Positions 7,818 to 17,166 of a stretch of DNA of 64,000 nucleotides are shown piece after piece. Every line of letters begins with the position of its first letter. Positions within the stretch are counted from its first letter, which is position 1. The DNA comes from Haloarchaeobius sp. HME9146. GTDB taxonomy: Archaea > Halobacteriota > Halobacteria > Halobacteriales > Natrialbaceae. The DNA is taken from contig NZ_JAODVR010000001.1 in assembly GCF_025399835.1 (NCBI RefSeq), positions 3,162,001 through 3,226,000 on the forward strand. The letters are read 5' to 3'. The position numbers were made by a program, and so were the translations under genes. Under the pieces are notes generated by a model, which saw only the letters and a program-made list of their open reading frames with translations, was not told the origin of the DNA and did no database searches.

Positions 7818-9152
7818 TCATCGCAGGTACCCCCACGAGAGGAGTTTGTCCCCGTCGTTCACCCAGCGGTCGCCGATGTCGTCGCGGTAGTACATGTTCG
7901 GGAGGATGATGTCCTCGATGCGGTCGTACGCCTGTTTCTGGGCGGCTCGCATCGAGGTTCCCTTGCCCGTGACGACCAGCGGGATGCCCGAGGAGCCGGA
8001 GACGCGCCACTGGCCGTTGGCCGGGGTGACGCCCTCCGCGGTCCCGTCGGGGCCGACTCGCTTCGCGTCCTCGATGTGGACGCCCGGCGGACGCTCGCCC
8101 TCGAACGCCTCGCGGAAGACGATGGCCGCGTTCTTCGAGTTCTCGTCGAAGGTCGCGTCGTCGTTGAACGGGAACGGCGGGAGGCAGACCCGGACACCGA
8201 CCTGGAAGCCGCGATGCACCTCCAGGCCGGGGTCGTTCCCGTTTGCGATGTCGTAGAACAGCTCCGAGATGGGTGTCTTCATGCCCTCCTCCTGGATGAA
8301 GATGCCCGGGTAGCCGAAGCGCGGCGTGAACTCCAGCGGGTAGATACCCCGTCCGTTGACGATGCAGTTCAGGTCGATGTAGCCGACGTAGCCCTCCTCG
8401 GCCAGCGTCTCCTCCATCGGGCGGAGGGTGCGCTCGAACAGGCTGGTCGGCTCGGTCCAGAACATCGAGGTGCCCATCTCGCCGGTCGGCGGGCCGACGT
8501 TGCCCGGGAACAGCTTCTTGTGCTCGAAGTTGACGTTGACCGGCTCGACGAACTCGTTCCCGTTGAAGAACGCGCCGATGGCCACCTCGACGCCCTCGGC
8601 CCGGCGCTGGAGTTCGAACGACTGCATCCGGTGGCCCCAGGCCTTCTTGTACGCCCGGAGCACGTCGACCACGTCGCCGCCGTCGTCGTCCTCGCCGACG
8701 TACACCAGCCGCTTGACGTTCTGCACCTCGCCCGAGGGTTTGATGACGTACCGGGCGGGGTTGTCCTGGACGAACGAGACGGCCTCGTCGAAGTCGGTGA
8801 ACCGCCTGCGAGGCAGGATGTTCACGCCGTGGTCGGCGAGTTCCTCCTGCCCGAAGCCCTTGTCCTCCTCGAGGCGGTCGGTGTACTCGGTGCCGCCGAC
8901 GACCGCGTGCCCCTCCTCGCGAAGTCGTTCCGCGTGGGTCCCGTGGCCGAACACGTCGTCGAAGACGATGACGTCCGCCCAGGCGACATCGGCTTCCCAG
9001 TCGTCTGTCTTCTCGACGAAGCCGTCGGCGATCTCGCGTTCGGACTCGCTCTCGATGTAGTACCGAACGTCGTGGCCCTGCTCGCGGACGCGCCAGGCCA
9101 CGTCACCGACGAGACCGTCGATAGAGACGAAAAGGAAGTTGCGTCGGTCCAT
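7818..9152 (-). CDS. PurD-like ATP-grasp protein (GAR-synthetase paralogue)
   Basis: 444 residues with the overall layout of phosphoribosylamine-glycine ligase: an N-terminal Rossmann-like domain, an ATP-grasp core (RYVIKPSGEVQNVKR, then EVAIGAFFNGNEF and DLNCIVNGRGIYPLEFTPRFGYP) and a C-terminal GARS-C-like domain (KQAYDRIEDI). The N-terminal GGREHA motif of true PurD is absent; the chain starts MDRRNFLFVSIDGLVGD. I read it as a paralogue with an altered substrate, not as the purine enzyme. It lies just upstream of crtB (121 bases) on the same strand. A carboxylate-amine or acyl-phosphate ligase reaction is expected. Confidence 0.75.
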   Translation of the reverse strand: MDRRNFLFVSIDGLVGDVAWRVREQGHDVRYYIESESEREIADGFVEKTDDWEADVAWADVIVFDDVFGHGTHAERLREEGHAVVGGTEYTDRLEEDKGFGQEELADHGVNILPRRRFTDFDEAVSFVQDNPARYVIKPSGEVQNVKRLVYVGEDDDGGDVVDVLRAYKKAWGHRMQSFELQRRAEGVEVAIGAFFNGNEFVEPVNVNFEHKKLFPGNVGPPTGEMGTSMFWTEPTSLFERTLRPMEETLAEEGYVGYIDLNCIVNGRGIYPLEFTPRFGYPGIFIQEEGMKTPISELFYDIANGNDPGLEVHRGFQVGVRVCLPPFPFNDDATFDENSKNAAIVFREAFEGERPPGVHIEDAKRVGPDGTAEGVTPANGQWRVSGSSGIPLVVTGKGTSMRAAQKQAYDRIEDIILPNMYYRDDIGDRWVNDGDKLLSWGYLR

Positions 9153-9216
9153 ACACAGAACGGGCGCGGAATGGGGGTAAATGTTTGGGAGGTGAGAATC
9201 CTCTGTGGCTGAACGG

Positions 9217-10434
9217 TCACTCCCGCCCGTACACCGTCGTCTCGGGATGGAACGTCAGCCAGGCGAACCAGAACATGGTGGACGTGTCGGTGGCAGAGAC
9301 GAGCATCTCGCCCTCGTGTGGGCCGTCGACGGCCTCGCCGGTCAGACGGTGCCAGCGCGAGCCGTCCGCCAGGAGGTGTGCGTCGTCCACCGGCTCGAAG
9401 GTGTGGGCCTCGCCGTCGATTCGGCGGTCCCACGCCACCATGCTCCCGTCGGCCGAGAGCGTGACGACCACGGGGAGCCCGCCGACCGTCTCGTGGATGG
9501 GGCCGTCCCACTCGATCTGCTGACGGGGATACGCCCGCGCCTCGCCGTTGGCCGCGACCCCGAGGACCATGGTCCGCCGGCGGAGGCGGGTGTCCGTCCA
9601 GGTGTCCTGCCCGAAGCTGCCCAGCTCGGGGAACTGCTCGGCGAGTTCGTTCTGTCGGCCCGCGATATCGATGTCGTAGTTGTAGCGGACCTCGCCGACG
9701 ACGGTCCCCGAGAGTGGCGGGGGGAGCAACACCTCGGTGGCGGGATGACGCTCGCGCCACTCGGCCCAGGTGGTCCGACTGACCGGGTGCAGGTCGAGCG
9801 TCCTCCCCGTTCGTGGCCCGCGGATGGCCGTCGCGAGCAATTGGCTCCAGAGGCTCTCGGTCTCGTCGTCGTACATCACCAGGTCGGCGTGCCACAGCAG
9901 TCCGGAGACCCCGAACGTCGCCGGCGTCCCGTCGACAGTCCGGTCGGCGACGACCCCACTCTGGCAGATGGGACAGAAGGTGACGAGCATGGGTTTCGAG
10001 AGCGTGTCGTTGACGACCTCGTGCCAGCGAAGGAGCGTCAGGGGATACGCCCGGACCGTGTCGCCGTCGACGACGCCGAGCACCTCGTCGTCCGTCGAGA
10101 GTTCGGGCTCGTAGCGCTCGCTGGTCCCGTCGCGGAAGTGGATGTCGTAGCTGACATCGGTCCAGTCTGGGCCGAAGGCGGGGTCGACGATGGCCGGGAT
10201 GGCGTCCTTGCCCGCCGACCGGTGCAGGGCGGACTCGGGGACCGGCAGCGACACGTCTTCGGGGGCTGTCACGCCCCGCTGGGTCGCACCGGACTGGGCC
10301 GTCCCTGGCGGTGTCGAGCCGGTCCCCGAGGGGGACTCGTCCCCGTCACCTCCGCCAGAGAGCCCGGTACAGCCAGCCAGGCCGAGGGCACTCCCGAGCC
10401 CAGCCAGCGAACCGAGATACGCCCGTCGTCGCAT
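9217..10434 (-). CDS. Tat lipoprotein with DUF3179 domain
   Basis: 405 residues. The N-terminus MRRRAYLGSLAGLG is a twin-arginine-type signal ending in a lipobox LAGC with C22, so the protein is exported folded and lipid-anchored. A low-complexity Ser/Gly/Asp linker follows. The rest is DUF3179: conserved VVDGDTVRAYPLTLLRWHEV, FCPICQSG and SGLLWHADLVMYDDETESLWSQ stretches. DUF3179 has no agreed biochemical role; the CPxC motif could bind metal. The stop is 64 bases before the start of the PurD-like gene. Confidence 0.85.
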   Translation of the reverse strand: MRRRAYLGSLAGLGSALGLAGCTGLSGGGDGDESPSGTGSTPPGTAQSGATQRGVTAPEDVSLPVPESALHRSAGKDAIPAIVDPAFGPDWTDVSYDIHFRDGTSERYEPELSTDDEVLGVVDGDTVRAYPLTLLRWHEVVNDTLSKPMLVTFCPICQSGVVADRTVDGTPATFGVSGLLWHADLVMYDDETESLWSQLLATAIRGPRTGRTLDLHPVSRTTWAEWRERHPATEVLLPPPLSGTVVGEVRYNYDIDIAGRQNELAEQFPELGSFGQDTWTDTRLRRRTMVLGVAANGEARAYPRQQIEWDGPIHETVGGLPVVVTLSADGSMVAWDRRIDGEAHTFEPVDDAHLLADGSRWHRLTGEAVDGPHEGEMLVSATDTSTMFWFAWLTFHPETTVYGRE

Positions 10435-10568
10435 AGCTCCGGATAGGCACCCCCATCCTAAAGCGGTCCGCCGCCCGTGCGAACGGACCGCACGACCCGG
10501 GAACCGACGCGAGACGCCTTCATCTCGCCCGCACAGACAGTACCGGGACGTGAGAGGAACCAGAGAAA

Positions 10569-10573
10569 TTTAA
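10569..10573 (+). promoter_or_regulatory. TATA-like box of the PGF-CTERM protein gene
   Basis: TTTAA inside the AT-rich GAAATTTAAGTAAG, centred 29 bases before the ATG at 10600, which supports this internal start over the longer open frame from 10477. Confidence 0.45.
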
Positions 10574-10599
10574 GTAAGCACGCCCGGGATAGCCAACTA

Positions 10600-11841
10600 A
10601 TGCGCCTGATTGCCATCGGAATCGGCCTCCTTCTGCTTCTCGCACCGGTCACGGGTGTCGCTGCCGCCGACGGCAGTACACAGGACGTGGCACTCCGAAT
10701 CACCGTCGTCACCCAGAACGGGGACGGCGTCGGCAACGCCGAGGTCACCGTCACCTACGACGGCCAGAGCCAGACACGCGAGACCGTCTCGAACGGCGAA
10801 GTCCTGTTCGACGTGCCCAAGGGAGCCGACGTGAAGATCGACGTGGAACACCCCTTCCTGGTCCGGAACAACGCCGCCACCGTCACCGACGTCAGCGACG
10901 GTGACGAGGTGAGCGTGACGATGTACGAGACGGCCAGCGCGTCGTTCACCGTCGAGGACGGCGACGGCCCGGTCGCCGACGCGAACGTCAAGGTCAGGAA
11001 GGCCAACCAGCTCCCCGCGGCCACCGGCACGACCGGGAGCGACGGCAGCTTCGAGACCGGCGAGATAGAGAAGGGCGAGTACACGGTGACGGTCACCAAG
11101 CCGGGCTACTTCGACGAGGAGACCACGCTCGCCATCAGCGGGTCGACCACGGAGACCTTCGACCTCGAACAGGGGAGCGCGAACGTCCAGTTCTCCGTCG
11201 TCGACAGCCACTTCGAGGACCCGCAGCCGCTGGAAGCGACCATCGCCATCGACGGCGTCGGCTCCTTCCAGACCGACAAGAACGGGAACCGCGGCGTGAC
11301 CCTCGACGTGAACACCGAGTACACGGTCACGGTGAGCAAGGACGGCTACGATGGCCAGAGCGGGACGCTCACCGTGGGCGAGACCGACAAGCAGCTCACC
11401 TACGAGATCTCGCGCACCCCCGAGCTCACGCTCGAACCGGCCAACACGCAGGTCGTCGTCGGCCAGACCGTCCGCGTCACGGTCACCGACGAGTACGGTG
11501 AGGCCGTCGAGGGCGCGACCGTCCGTGTCGGCGGGACCGACGCGGCCACGACCGGTGCCGACGGCGGTGCGACCGTCGAGATAGCGTCCGCTGGCGACGT
11601 GGAACTCGAAGCGGTGAACGGGTCGGTCACCTCGGATAGCGTCACGGTCGAGGGCGTCCAGGCCGCGACCGACGCACCCGAGCAGACCACGACGACCGGG
11701 ACGACCGAACAGACCACCTCGGCACAGGCGACGACCGCGGCCGACGAAGGTGGTGACGGCTCGACGCCTGGATTCGGCGTCGGTGCTGCAGTGGTTGCGC
11801 TCCTGGGGAGTCTCCTCGTCCTCCAGCGCCGGCGCGCCTGA
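10600..11841 (+). CDS. Secreted PGF-CTERM surface protein with carboxypeptidase-regulatory-like repeats
   Basis: 413 residues with a Sec signal peptide (MRLIAIGIGLLLLLAP, likely cleavage after GVAAA). Four or so consecutive beta-sandwich units follow, each with the pattern 'V.D..G..V..A.V.V...' and 'T..DG.....' found in CarboxypepD_reg/Ig-like domains. A Thr-rich stalk (EQTTTTGTTEQTTSAQ) leads to TPGFGVGAAVVALLGSLL-QRRRA, a PGF-CTERM sorting signal processed by archaeosortase A for lipid anchoring. Expected on the S-layer face; likely glycosylated on the stalk. Partner unknown. Confidence 0.85.
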   Translation: MRLIAIGIGLLLLLAPVTGVAAADGSTQDVALRITVVTQNGDGVGNAEVTVTYDGQSQTRETVSNGEVLFDVPKGADVKIDVEHPFLVRNNAATVTDVSDGDEVSVTMYETASASFTVEDGDGPVADANVKVRKANQLPAATGTTGSDGSFETGEIEKGEYTVTVTKPGYFDEETTLAISGSTTETFDLEQGSANVQFSVVDSHFEDPQPLEATIAIDGVGSFQTDKNGNRGVTLDVNTEYTVTVSKDGYDGQSGTLTVGETDKQLTYEISRTPELTLEPANTQVVVGQTVRVTVTDEYGEAVEGATVRVGGTDAATTGADGGATVEIASAGDVELEAVNGSVTSDSVTVEGVQAATDAPEQTTTTGTTEQTTSAQATTAADEGGDGSTPGFGVGAAVVALLGSLLVLQRRRA

Positions 11842-11853
11842 GACGACGAGCCC

Positions 11854-12372
11854 TCAGTCGAACAGGTCCTCGTGCCGGGACGCGAGGTCGGTGTAGGCAC
11901 CCGACGAGTAGGCGTCTGCGATCTCTTCTGGGTCGACGCTCGTCTCCGAGAGCGGGACCACCTGTGCGGGGACGCCCCGGACGAACGACTCCGACGGGAT
12001 GGTGAACCCATCCGGGACCACCGTCCCGGCGGCGACGATACTCCGTTCGCCGACCGTGACGTTCGAGTTGAGCGTCGCGTTGATGCCCACCAGCGAGCCC
12101 GTCGCCACGTCCGCGTCGTTCAGGACGGCACCGTGCCCGACCATCACGCGTTCTTCGACACGGGAGTCGTGGAAGACGGCGTTGTCGCCCACGTGTGAGC
12201 TCGCCCCGATACGGACGGGACCGACGTCACCACGGAGGACGACACCCGGCCAGACGCTCGCGTCCTCCTCGACCGTGACGTCGCCGACGAGGGTCGCGTC
12301 ACGCGCCACGTAGGCGGAGTCGTGAACGTTGGGAGCCGATCCTTCGAACTCGTAGTGACGGCGGTCTACCAT
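11854..12372 (-). CDS. Gamma-carbonic-anhydrase-like hexapeptide-repeat protein
   Basis: 172 residues from ATG 12372 (a GTG five codons upstream is possible). Left-handed beta-helix with repeated [LIV]-G-x4 hexapeptides; typical CamH/PaaY-like stretches are DASVWPGVVLRGDVGPVRIG and FHDSRVEERVMVGHGAVL. The usual second zinc histidine in 'GHGAxLHG' is replaced (here GHGAVLND), so carbonic anhydrase activity is uncertain. Convergent with the PGF-CTERM gene (12 bases apart). Confidence 0.8.
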   Translation of the reverse strand: MVDRRHYEFEGSAPNVHDSAYVARDATLVGDVTVEEDASVWPGVVLRGDVGPVRIGASSHVGDNAVFHDSRVEERVMVGHGAVLNDADVATGSLVGINATLNSNVTVGERSIVAAGTVVPDGFTIPSESFVRGVPAQVVPLSETSVDPEEIADAYSSGAYTDLASRHEDLFD

Positions 12373-12851
12373 GCTGGGTGTCGACACGCGCCACGCTGAA
12401 AACCGTTTCCCTGAGTGACAGAGGGCGACGCGACGGGATGTGGTCGCACTCGGGAGGGGTCACGTGGGGGGCCAGACACGGTGTCGACCCGAAGCCCACC
12501 CCGTCGCCGACACAGCGCCAGCCGGTCCGGTCTCCCTACCAGCCGTGTGTCTGCGTGTTCTCGGTCCGGACTCGCGTCCCGTTCGACGCTGGTGCCGGGC
12601 GGTGTGCCCCGCCCATAACGACGCACTCCTCGGTTCAACCGGGCATAGAAGGACCCGAACGAGCCATTCGAGTGGCCCCACCCACCAATCGCGGCACATG
12701 ATAACCAATAGCAATTTTTATCATAGTAACATAGTCAAATCCGTCACCCACGTATTGCGTTTTCCCTGATTTTCACCCATTAGAGGACCGTAACGTAACA
12801 ATCTCGCAAAGCTTTACGTCACTAGCCCGCGTATCGTATCAACATATATTG
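12373..12851. other. Non-coding region between the hexapeptide protein and the pilus operon
   Basis: 479 bases with no convincing gene. The first ~300 bases are GC-rich with only short shadow frames. The last ~150 bases (about 12700-12851) are clearly AT-richer, with an A/T run near 12710-12740, a CGTAACGTAAC direct repeat near 12790, and AAGCTTTACG near 12810. This is the likely promoter/regulatory region of the pilus operon, but I cannot place one TATA box with confidence. Confidence 0.5.
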
Positions 12852-15086
12852 ATGAATCACTATGAGAAAACCGACGAGGGGGAGGACCGCACGGACACCA
12901 CCGACGGGGGTTGGACGGTGACCGAGAGCGAGTCGACGTCGACCGAGGACGAATCGATGTCGACCGAAGGGGAAGAGTCGGCCGCAACGGGGGCTGGGGA
13001 CACCGACACCGATGTCGGTCCCGAGTTCGGCCCAGTAGCCGAACAGGACACCGTCGAAGACGTGTCCGAACAGGCGGACGGGGACGCGATGGACGAGGAA
13101 GCGGCGGGTGAATCGGCAGACGCGTCCGCCACGGTTACGGAGAGTGACTCACTCGTCCCCACGGAGGAAACAGTAGACGAGCTGGAGCGCCACGAGGCCG
13201 CGACCATCCTGGAGGACGAAGAAGCCGACGCCGACGCCGACGCCGACAGCGACGAACCGTCCGAGGAGCTCGTCCGCCGCGAAGACGAGGAAGACCCCGC
13301 CGACGAGGGCGAGACGGCCGACGACGCGTCGGACGAACTCGTCGTCCGCGAGGACGACCCCGAACCGGCGGAAGACGAGGACGAGACGGAGGACCCGACC
13401 GAACTCGGCACGGAGGAGCTGGTGCTATGGGTCGAACAACAGGAGACCCTCACCAAGGACGACATCATCAAGCTCATCCTCGACGACGTGAAGGCGTACT
13501 ACGACAGCGTCACGCTCGACGAGAGCTTCGCCGCGCGCCCGACGAACGAGTTCATCGACGAGCGCTGGTTCGACTTCTCGTACCTCGACGACCTCGTCGA
13601 GGTCGAGCGCTACTGGGTCAACCGCCCGTACGCGTACGTCTCCATCATGTTCTGTCCGAACCGGAAGGAGTTCCGCTACGAGGTCACGGAGGTCAAACTC
13701 GACGGCTTCGAGCGCTACGTCCGGGAGGACCTCACGCGCATCCTGCGCAACAGCCTGATGTACCACGACATCGAGTCAGAGCGCGGCCGCGAGGTCGTCT
13801 TCGAGGAGAAGTCGAAGGACATCATCGCCGAGCACGCCGCGACCGTCGAGGACGGCAGTATCTACAAGCTGCTGTACTACCTGCTGCGGGACTTCCTCGA
13901 CTTCGGGAAGATAGACGCGATGATGCGCGACGAGAACCTCGAGGACATCTCGTGTGACGGTATCGACGTCCCGGTGTTCGTCTACCACGGCGACTACCGA
14001 GACCTGCGCTCGAACGTCGTCTTCGACAAGGACCGGCTGAACTCGTTCACGGTCCGGCTCGCCCAGCGCGCCGGCAAGCACATCTCCGTGTCCGACCCGC
14101 TCATCGACGCGAGCCTGCCCGACGGGTCACGCATCCAGCTCACGCTGGGCTCGGACATCGCGACCCGCGGGTCGAACTTCACCATCCGCAAGTTCGCGGA
14201 GGTGCCGTACACGCCGGTCGACCTCATCAAGTGGAACACGTTCGACGTCCACCAGATGGCGTACTTCTGGCTCGCCATCGAGAACAACAAGTCGCTCGTG
14301 TTCGCGGGCGGTACCGGGTCCGGCAAGACGACCTCGATGAACGCCATCGGGTTCTTCATCCCGCCGAACTCGAAGGTCGTCTCCATCGAGGACACCCGCG
14401 AGATCACGCTGCCCCACGACAACTGGATCCAGTCCGTCTCGCGCCCCGCCGTCACCGACGGTGGCCGCGGCGAGGTGTCGATGTACGAGCTCCTCCAGGC
14501 GTCGCTCCGGCAGCGCCCCGAGTACCTGCTCGTGGGTGAGGTCCGCACCGAACAGCGCGTCGCCCTGACGTTCTTCAACGCCATCGCGACCGGCCACACG
14601 TCGTACACGACCATCCACGCCGACTCCGTGGAGGGCGCACTCGCCCGCCTGGAGAACGCGCCGCTGTCGGTCCCGGTCCAGATGATACAGGACCTCGACG
14701 TGCTCGCCATCCAGAAGCAGATATTCACCGACGACACCCGCGTCCGCCGCAACCAGGTCATCGCCGAGGTTCACGCCAGCGACGACCTCACCGCGATAGA
14801 GACCAACGAGGTGTTCCGCTGGGACCCGCGGAGCGACGAGTACGAACGAGGCGACGAATCGCGGCTCCTCGCGGAGATCGCCGACGAACGCGGCTGGACG
14901 GCCGACGAGCTCACCGACGAGCTCGCGGTCCGGACCGAGGTCCTCAGCTTCCTCGTCGACAACGACATCACCGACTACCACGACGTCACCCGGACCATCC
15001 ACACGTTCCAGCGCGACCGTGACGAGATCCTCGACGCCATCCGCGCCGACCGGCTGGACGGCGTCATCCACGCGGAGGCGCGATGA
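12852..15086 (+). CDS. Type IV pilus assembly ATPase (type II/IV secretion ATPase, PilB/TadA-like)
   Basis: 744 residues. Powers assembly of an archaeal type IV pilus at the cytoplasmic face. Walker A GGTGSGKTT at 486-494, followed by an Asp/Glu box (SIEDTREI) and a Walker B region (EYLLVGEVRTEQR). The first ~195 residues are an extremely acidic, probably disordered extension with repeats of the form [ED]ELVxRED (138-146, 161-169, and a degenerate copy at 188). ATG at 12852 is chosen over TTG 12849. The end overlaps the platform gene by four bases (ATGA). Not an archaellum FlaI: no other archaellum genes are present. Confidence 0.92.
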   Translation: MNHYEKTDEGEDRTDTTDGGWTVTESESTSTEDESMSTEGEESAATGAGDTDTDVGPEFGPVAEQDTVEDVSEQADGDAMDEEAAGESADASATVTESDSLVPTEETVDELERHEAATILEDEEADADADADSDEPSEELVRREDEEDPADEGETADDASDELVVREDDPEPAEDEDETEDPTELGTEELVLWVEQQETLTKDDIIKLILDDVKAYYDSVTLDESFAARPTNEFIDERWFDFSYLDDLVEVERYWVNRPYAYVSIMFCPNRKEFRYEVTEVKLDGFERYVREDLTRILRNSLMYHDIESERGREVVFEEKSKDIIAEHAATVEDGSIYKLLYYLLRDFLDFGKIDAMMRDENLEDISCDGIDVPVFVYHGDYRDLRSNVVFDKDRLNSFTVRLAQRAGKHISVSDPLIDASLPDGSRIQLTLGSDIATRGSNFTIRKFAEVPYTPVDLIKWNTFDVHQMAYFWLAIENNKSLVFAGGTGSGKTTSMNAIGFFIPPNSKVVSIEDTREITLPHDNWIQSVSRPAVTDGGRGEVSMYELLQASLRQRPEYLLVGEVRTEQRVALTFFNAIATGHTSYTTIHADSVEGALARLENAPLSVPVQMIQDLDVLAIQKQIFTDDTRVRRNQVIAEVHASDDLTAIETNEVFRWDPRSDEYERGDESRLLAEIADERGWTADELTDELAVRTEVLSFLVDNDITDYHDVTRTIHTFQRDRDEILDAIRADRLDGVIHAEAR

Positions 15087-17149
15087 GTACCCGGGAGAGT
15101 GGAGGCGTCCAGACGCCGTTGAGCGAGGGACAGACGCCGTTGCCCGACTACGAGGTCAGCCAGTACTTCCCGCGGTCGCGGGACATGACCCCGGAGGAAC
15201 GCAGCGAGCTGCGCGACCAGTACGGCGTCATCCGGACGTACTTCAAATCACGCCCCGCGAAGTACCGCGACGTCCAGCGCTGGCTGAACCAGGCCCGTAT
15301 CGGGACGACCTACGACATCTACCTCACCCACAGCGCCATCCTCGCGATGGTCGGCGGTGCAGTGGGGGCGACCGTCGGGGTCCTCCTGACGTTCTGGCTC
15401 GCAAACGCCGGTATCCTCGGCGGCCTCACGTCGCCGGTCACCGCCCCTGGCGGTATCACGTCGCTGGTCTCGTCGAACCGGGTCCTGTTCGCCGGCGGTG
15501 CCTCGGCGCTGCTCCTCGGGAGTACGGTCGGAGGGTCCATCTGGGCCTTCCGGTACTACTACCCGCGGAACGTCGTCTCGAACCGCGAACGCTCCATCAA
15601 CGTGGCACTCCCGCACGCCATCACGTACATGTACGCGATGAGCTACGGCGGCATGAACCTCGTCGAGGTGTTCAAGGCACTCGCGAAGTCGCACGACACC
15701 TACGGTGACGTCGCCGACGAGTTCGACATGATCGTCCGCGACATGGAGCTGTTCGGGAACGACCTGTTCACCGCGTTGCGGAACGCCCGCAACCTCACGC
15801 CGAGTGACAACCTCGAACAGTTCCTCGACGACCTCGTGAGCGTGCTCGACTCCGGTGGCGAGGTGACCTCGTTCTTCGAGGACCAGTCCAGCCACTACGC
15901 CGAGACCGCCAAGGACGAACAGGAGGAGTTCCTGGAGACGCTCTCGGTGCTCTCCGAGATATTCATCGTCGCGTTCGTCGCCGCGCCGCTGTTCATCATC
16001 GTGACGCTGATGGTCATCAGCTTCCTCGGCGGCTCGACGCTCACCCAGATGGCCGTCCTCATCTACGTGGGCCTCCCACTCGGGATGGTGGGCTTCCTGC
16101 TGCTCATCGACGTGCTCTCGGCCCCGTTCGTCCAGACGAGCGGCGTGAAGCTCGAAGAGAAGCGCGCCAGACCCATCGACACCGAGCCCGTCGAAGACGA
16201 CGACCGGTTCGGTCCCTACCAGAAGGACCAGCGCCACGAGCGATTCACCGAACTCGCCCGCGACCCACTCGCGGTCGTGAAGGCGACGCCGCTCCTGTCG
16301 CTCCTGTTCACCGTCCCGGCCGCACTCGCGTTCACCGCCGCGGTCGTGTTCCAGGGCTTTGCGACCCCGTCGGTCGCCGGCTTCGAGGCCGCACCGGTCG
16401 CGGCGACGGCCCTGCTGGTCGTCCTGCCGCTGCTCATCGTGGCGATGCCGCTGTCGTACTTCCACGAACGCAAGCGCCGCCGCGAGAAGATACTCGCCGA
16501 GCGCTTCCCCGACACGCTGAACGTGCTCTCGAGTGCGAACTACATGGGCATCCCGCTCATCGACGCGCTCGACATGGTGGCTCGCTGGTCGAAGGGCGTC
16601 CTCGCAGACGAGCTCCGGCTCGTCCGCAACGACATCCACTGGAACCACGACCTCACCGAAGCACTGGTCGGTCTCGGGAACCGCCTCAAGGTACCCCACC
16701 TGACCCGCACCATCAAGCTCATCGCGGAAGGTGGCCGGTCGTCCGGCGACATGTCGAAGATCCTCGCCATCGCGGCCGAGGACACCCGCAACCGTCACCG
16801 CATCGACCGGGCCCGCCAGCGCGCGATGTCGTCGTACATCGCCATCGTGGTCATCGGGTTCCTCGTGTACCTGATGGTCATCGTGCTCATCGACGCGAGC
16901 TACTTCGGTGCCATCGCGGAGACGACCGCCGAAACGGAGAACCTCGCGGAGGCCCAGGCGGCTGGATTCGCCTCCCTGAGCAACGTCCCGCTCGACACCT
17001 ACCGGGCGCTGTTCTTCCACTCCGTCATCATCATGGCGATTGGAAGTGGCATGCTCGCGGGCAAGCTCTCGGACAACGACACCCTCTCGGGGTTGAAGTA
17101 CAGTATCGGCCTGACGCTCGTCGCCGTCGTGACGTTCGTCCTGGTCTGA
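15083..17149 (+). CDS. Type IV pilus membrane platform protein (TadC/PilC-like, type II secretion F domains)
   Basis: 688 residues with two T2SF domains. The first has transmembrane pairs near residues 85-155 and 285-350; the second, with strong helices near 390-460 and 580-690, carries the family segment FPDTLNVLSSANYMGIPLIDAL. It anchors the ATPase and pilins in the membrane. Translationally coupled to the ATPase (four-base overlap) and followed 17 bases later by a pilin-like gene preceded by the purine-rich GGGGGAGAA. Typical of PilB-PilC pairs in haloarchaea. Confidence 0.92.
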   Translation: MSTRESGGVQTPLSEGQTPLPDYEVSQYFPRSRDMTPEERSELRDQYGVIRTYFKSRPAKYRDVQRWLNQARIGTTYDIYLTHSAILAMVGGAVGATVGVLLTFWLANAGILGGLTSPVTAPGGITSLVSSNRVLFAGGASALLLGSTVGGSIWAFRYYYPRNVVSNRERSINVALPHAITYMYAMSYGGMNLVEVFKALAKSHDTYGDVADEFDMIVRDMELFGNDLFTALRNARNLTPSDNLEQFLDDLVSVLDSGGEVTSFFEDQSSHYAETAKDEQEEFLETLSVLSEIFIVAFVAAPLFIIVTLMVISFLGGSTLTQMAVLIYVGLPLGMVGFLLLIDVLSAPFVQTSGVKLEEKRARPIDTEPVEDDDRFGPYQKDQRHERFTELARDPLAVVKATPLLSLLFTVPAALAFTAAVVFQGFATPSVAGFEAAPVAATALLVVLPLLIVAMPLSYFHERKRRREKILAERFPDTLNVLSSANYMGIPLIDALDMVARWSKGVLADELRLVRNDIHWNHDLTEALVGLGNRLKVPHLTRTIKLIAEGGRSSGDMSKILAIAAEDTRNRHRIDRARQRAMSSYIAIVVIGFLVYLMVIVLIDASYFGAIAETTAETENLAEAQAAGFASLSNVPLDTYRALFFHSVIIMAIGSGMLAGKLSDNDTLSGLKYSIGLTLVAVVTFVLV

Positions 17150-17166
17150 ACGAAGGGGGAGAATCA

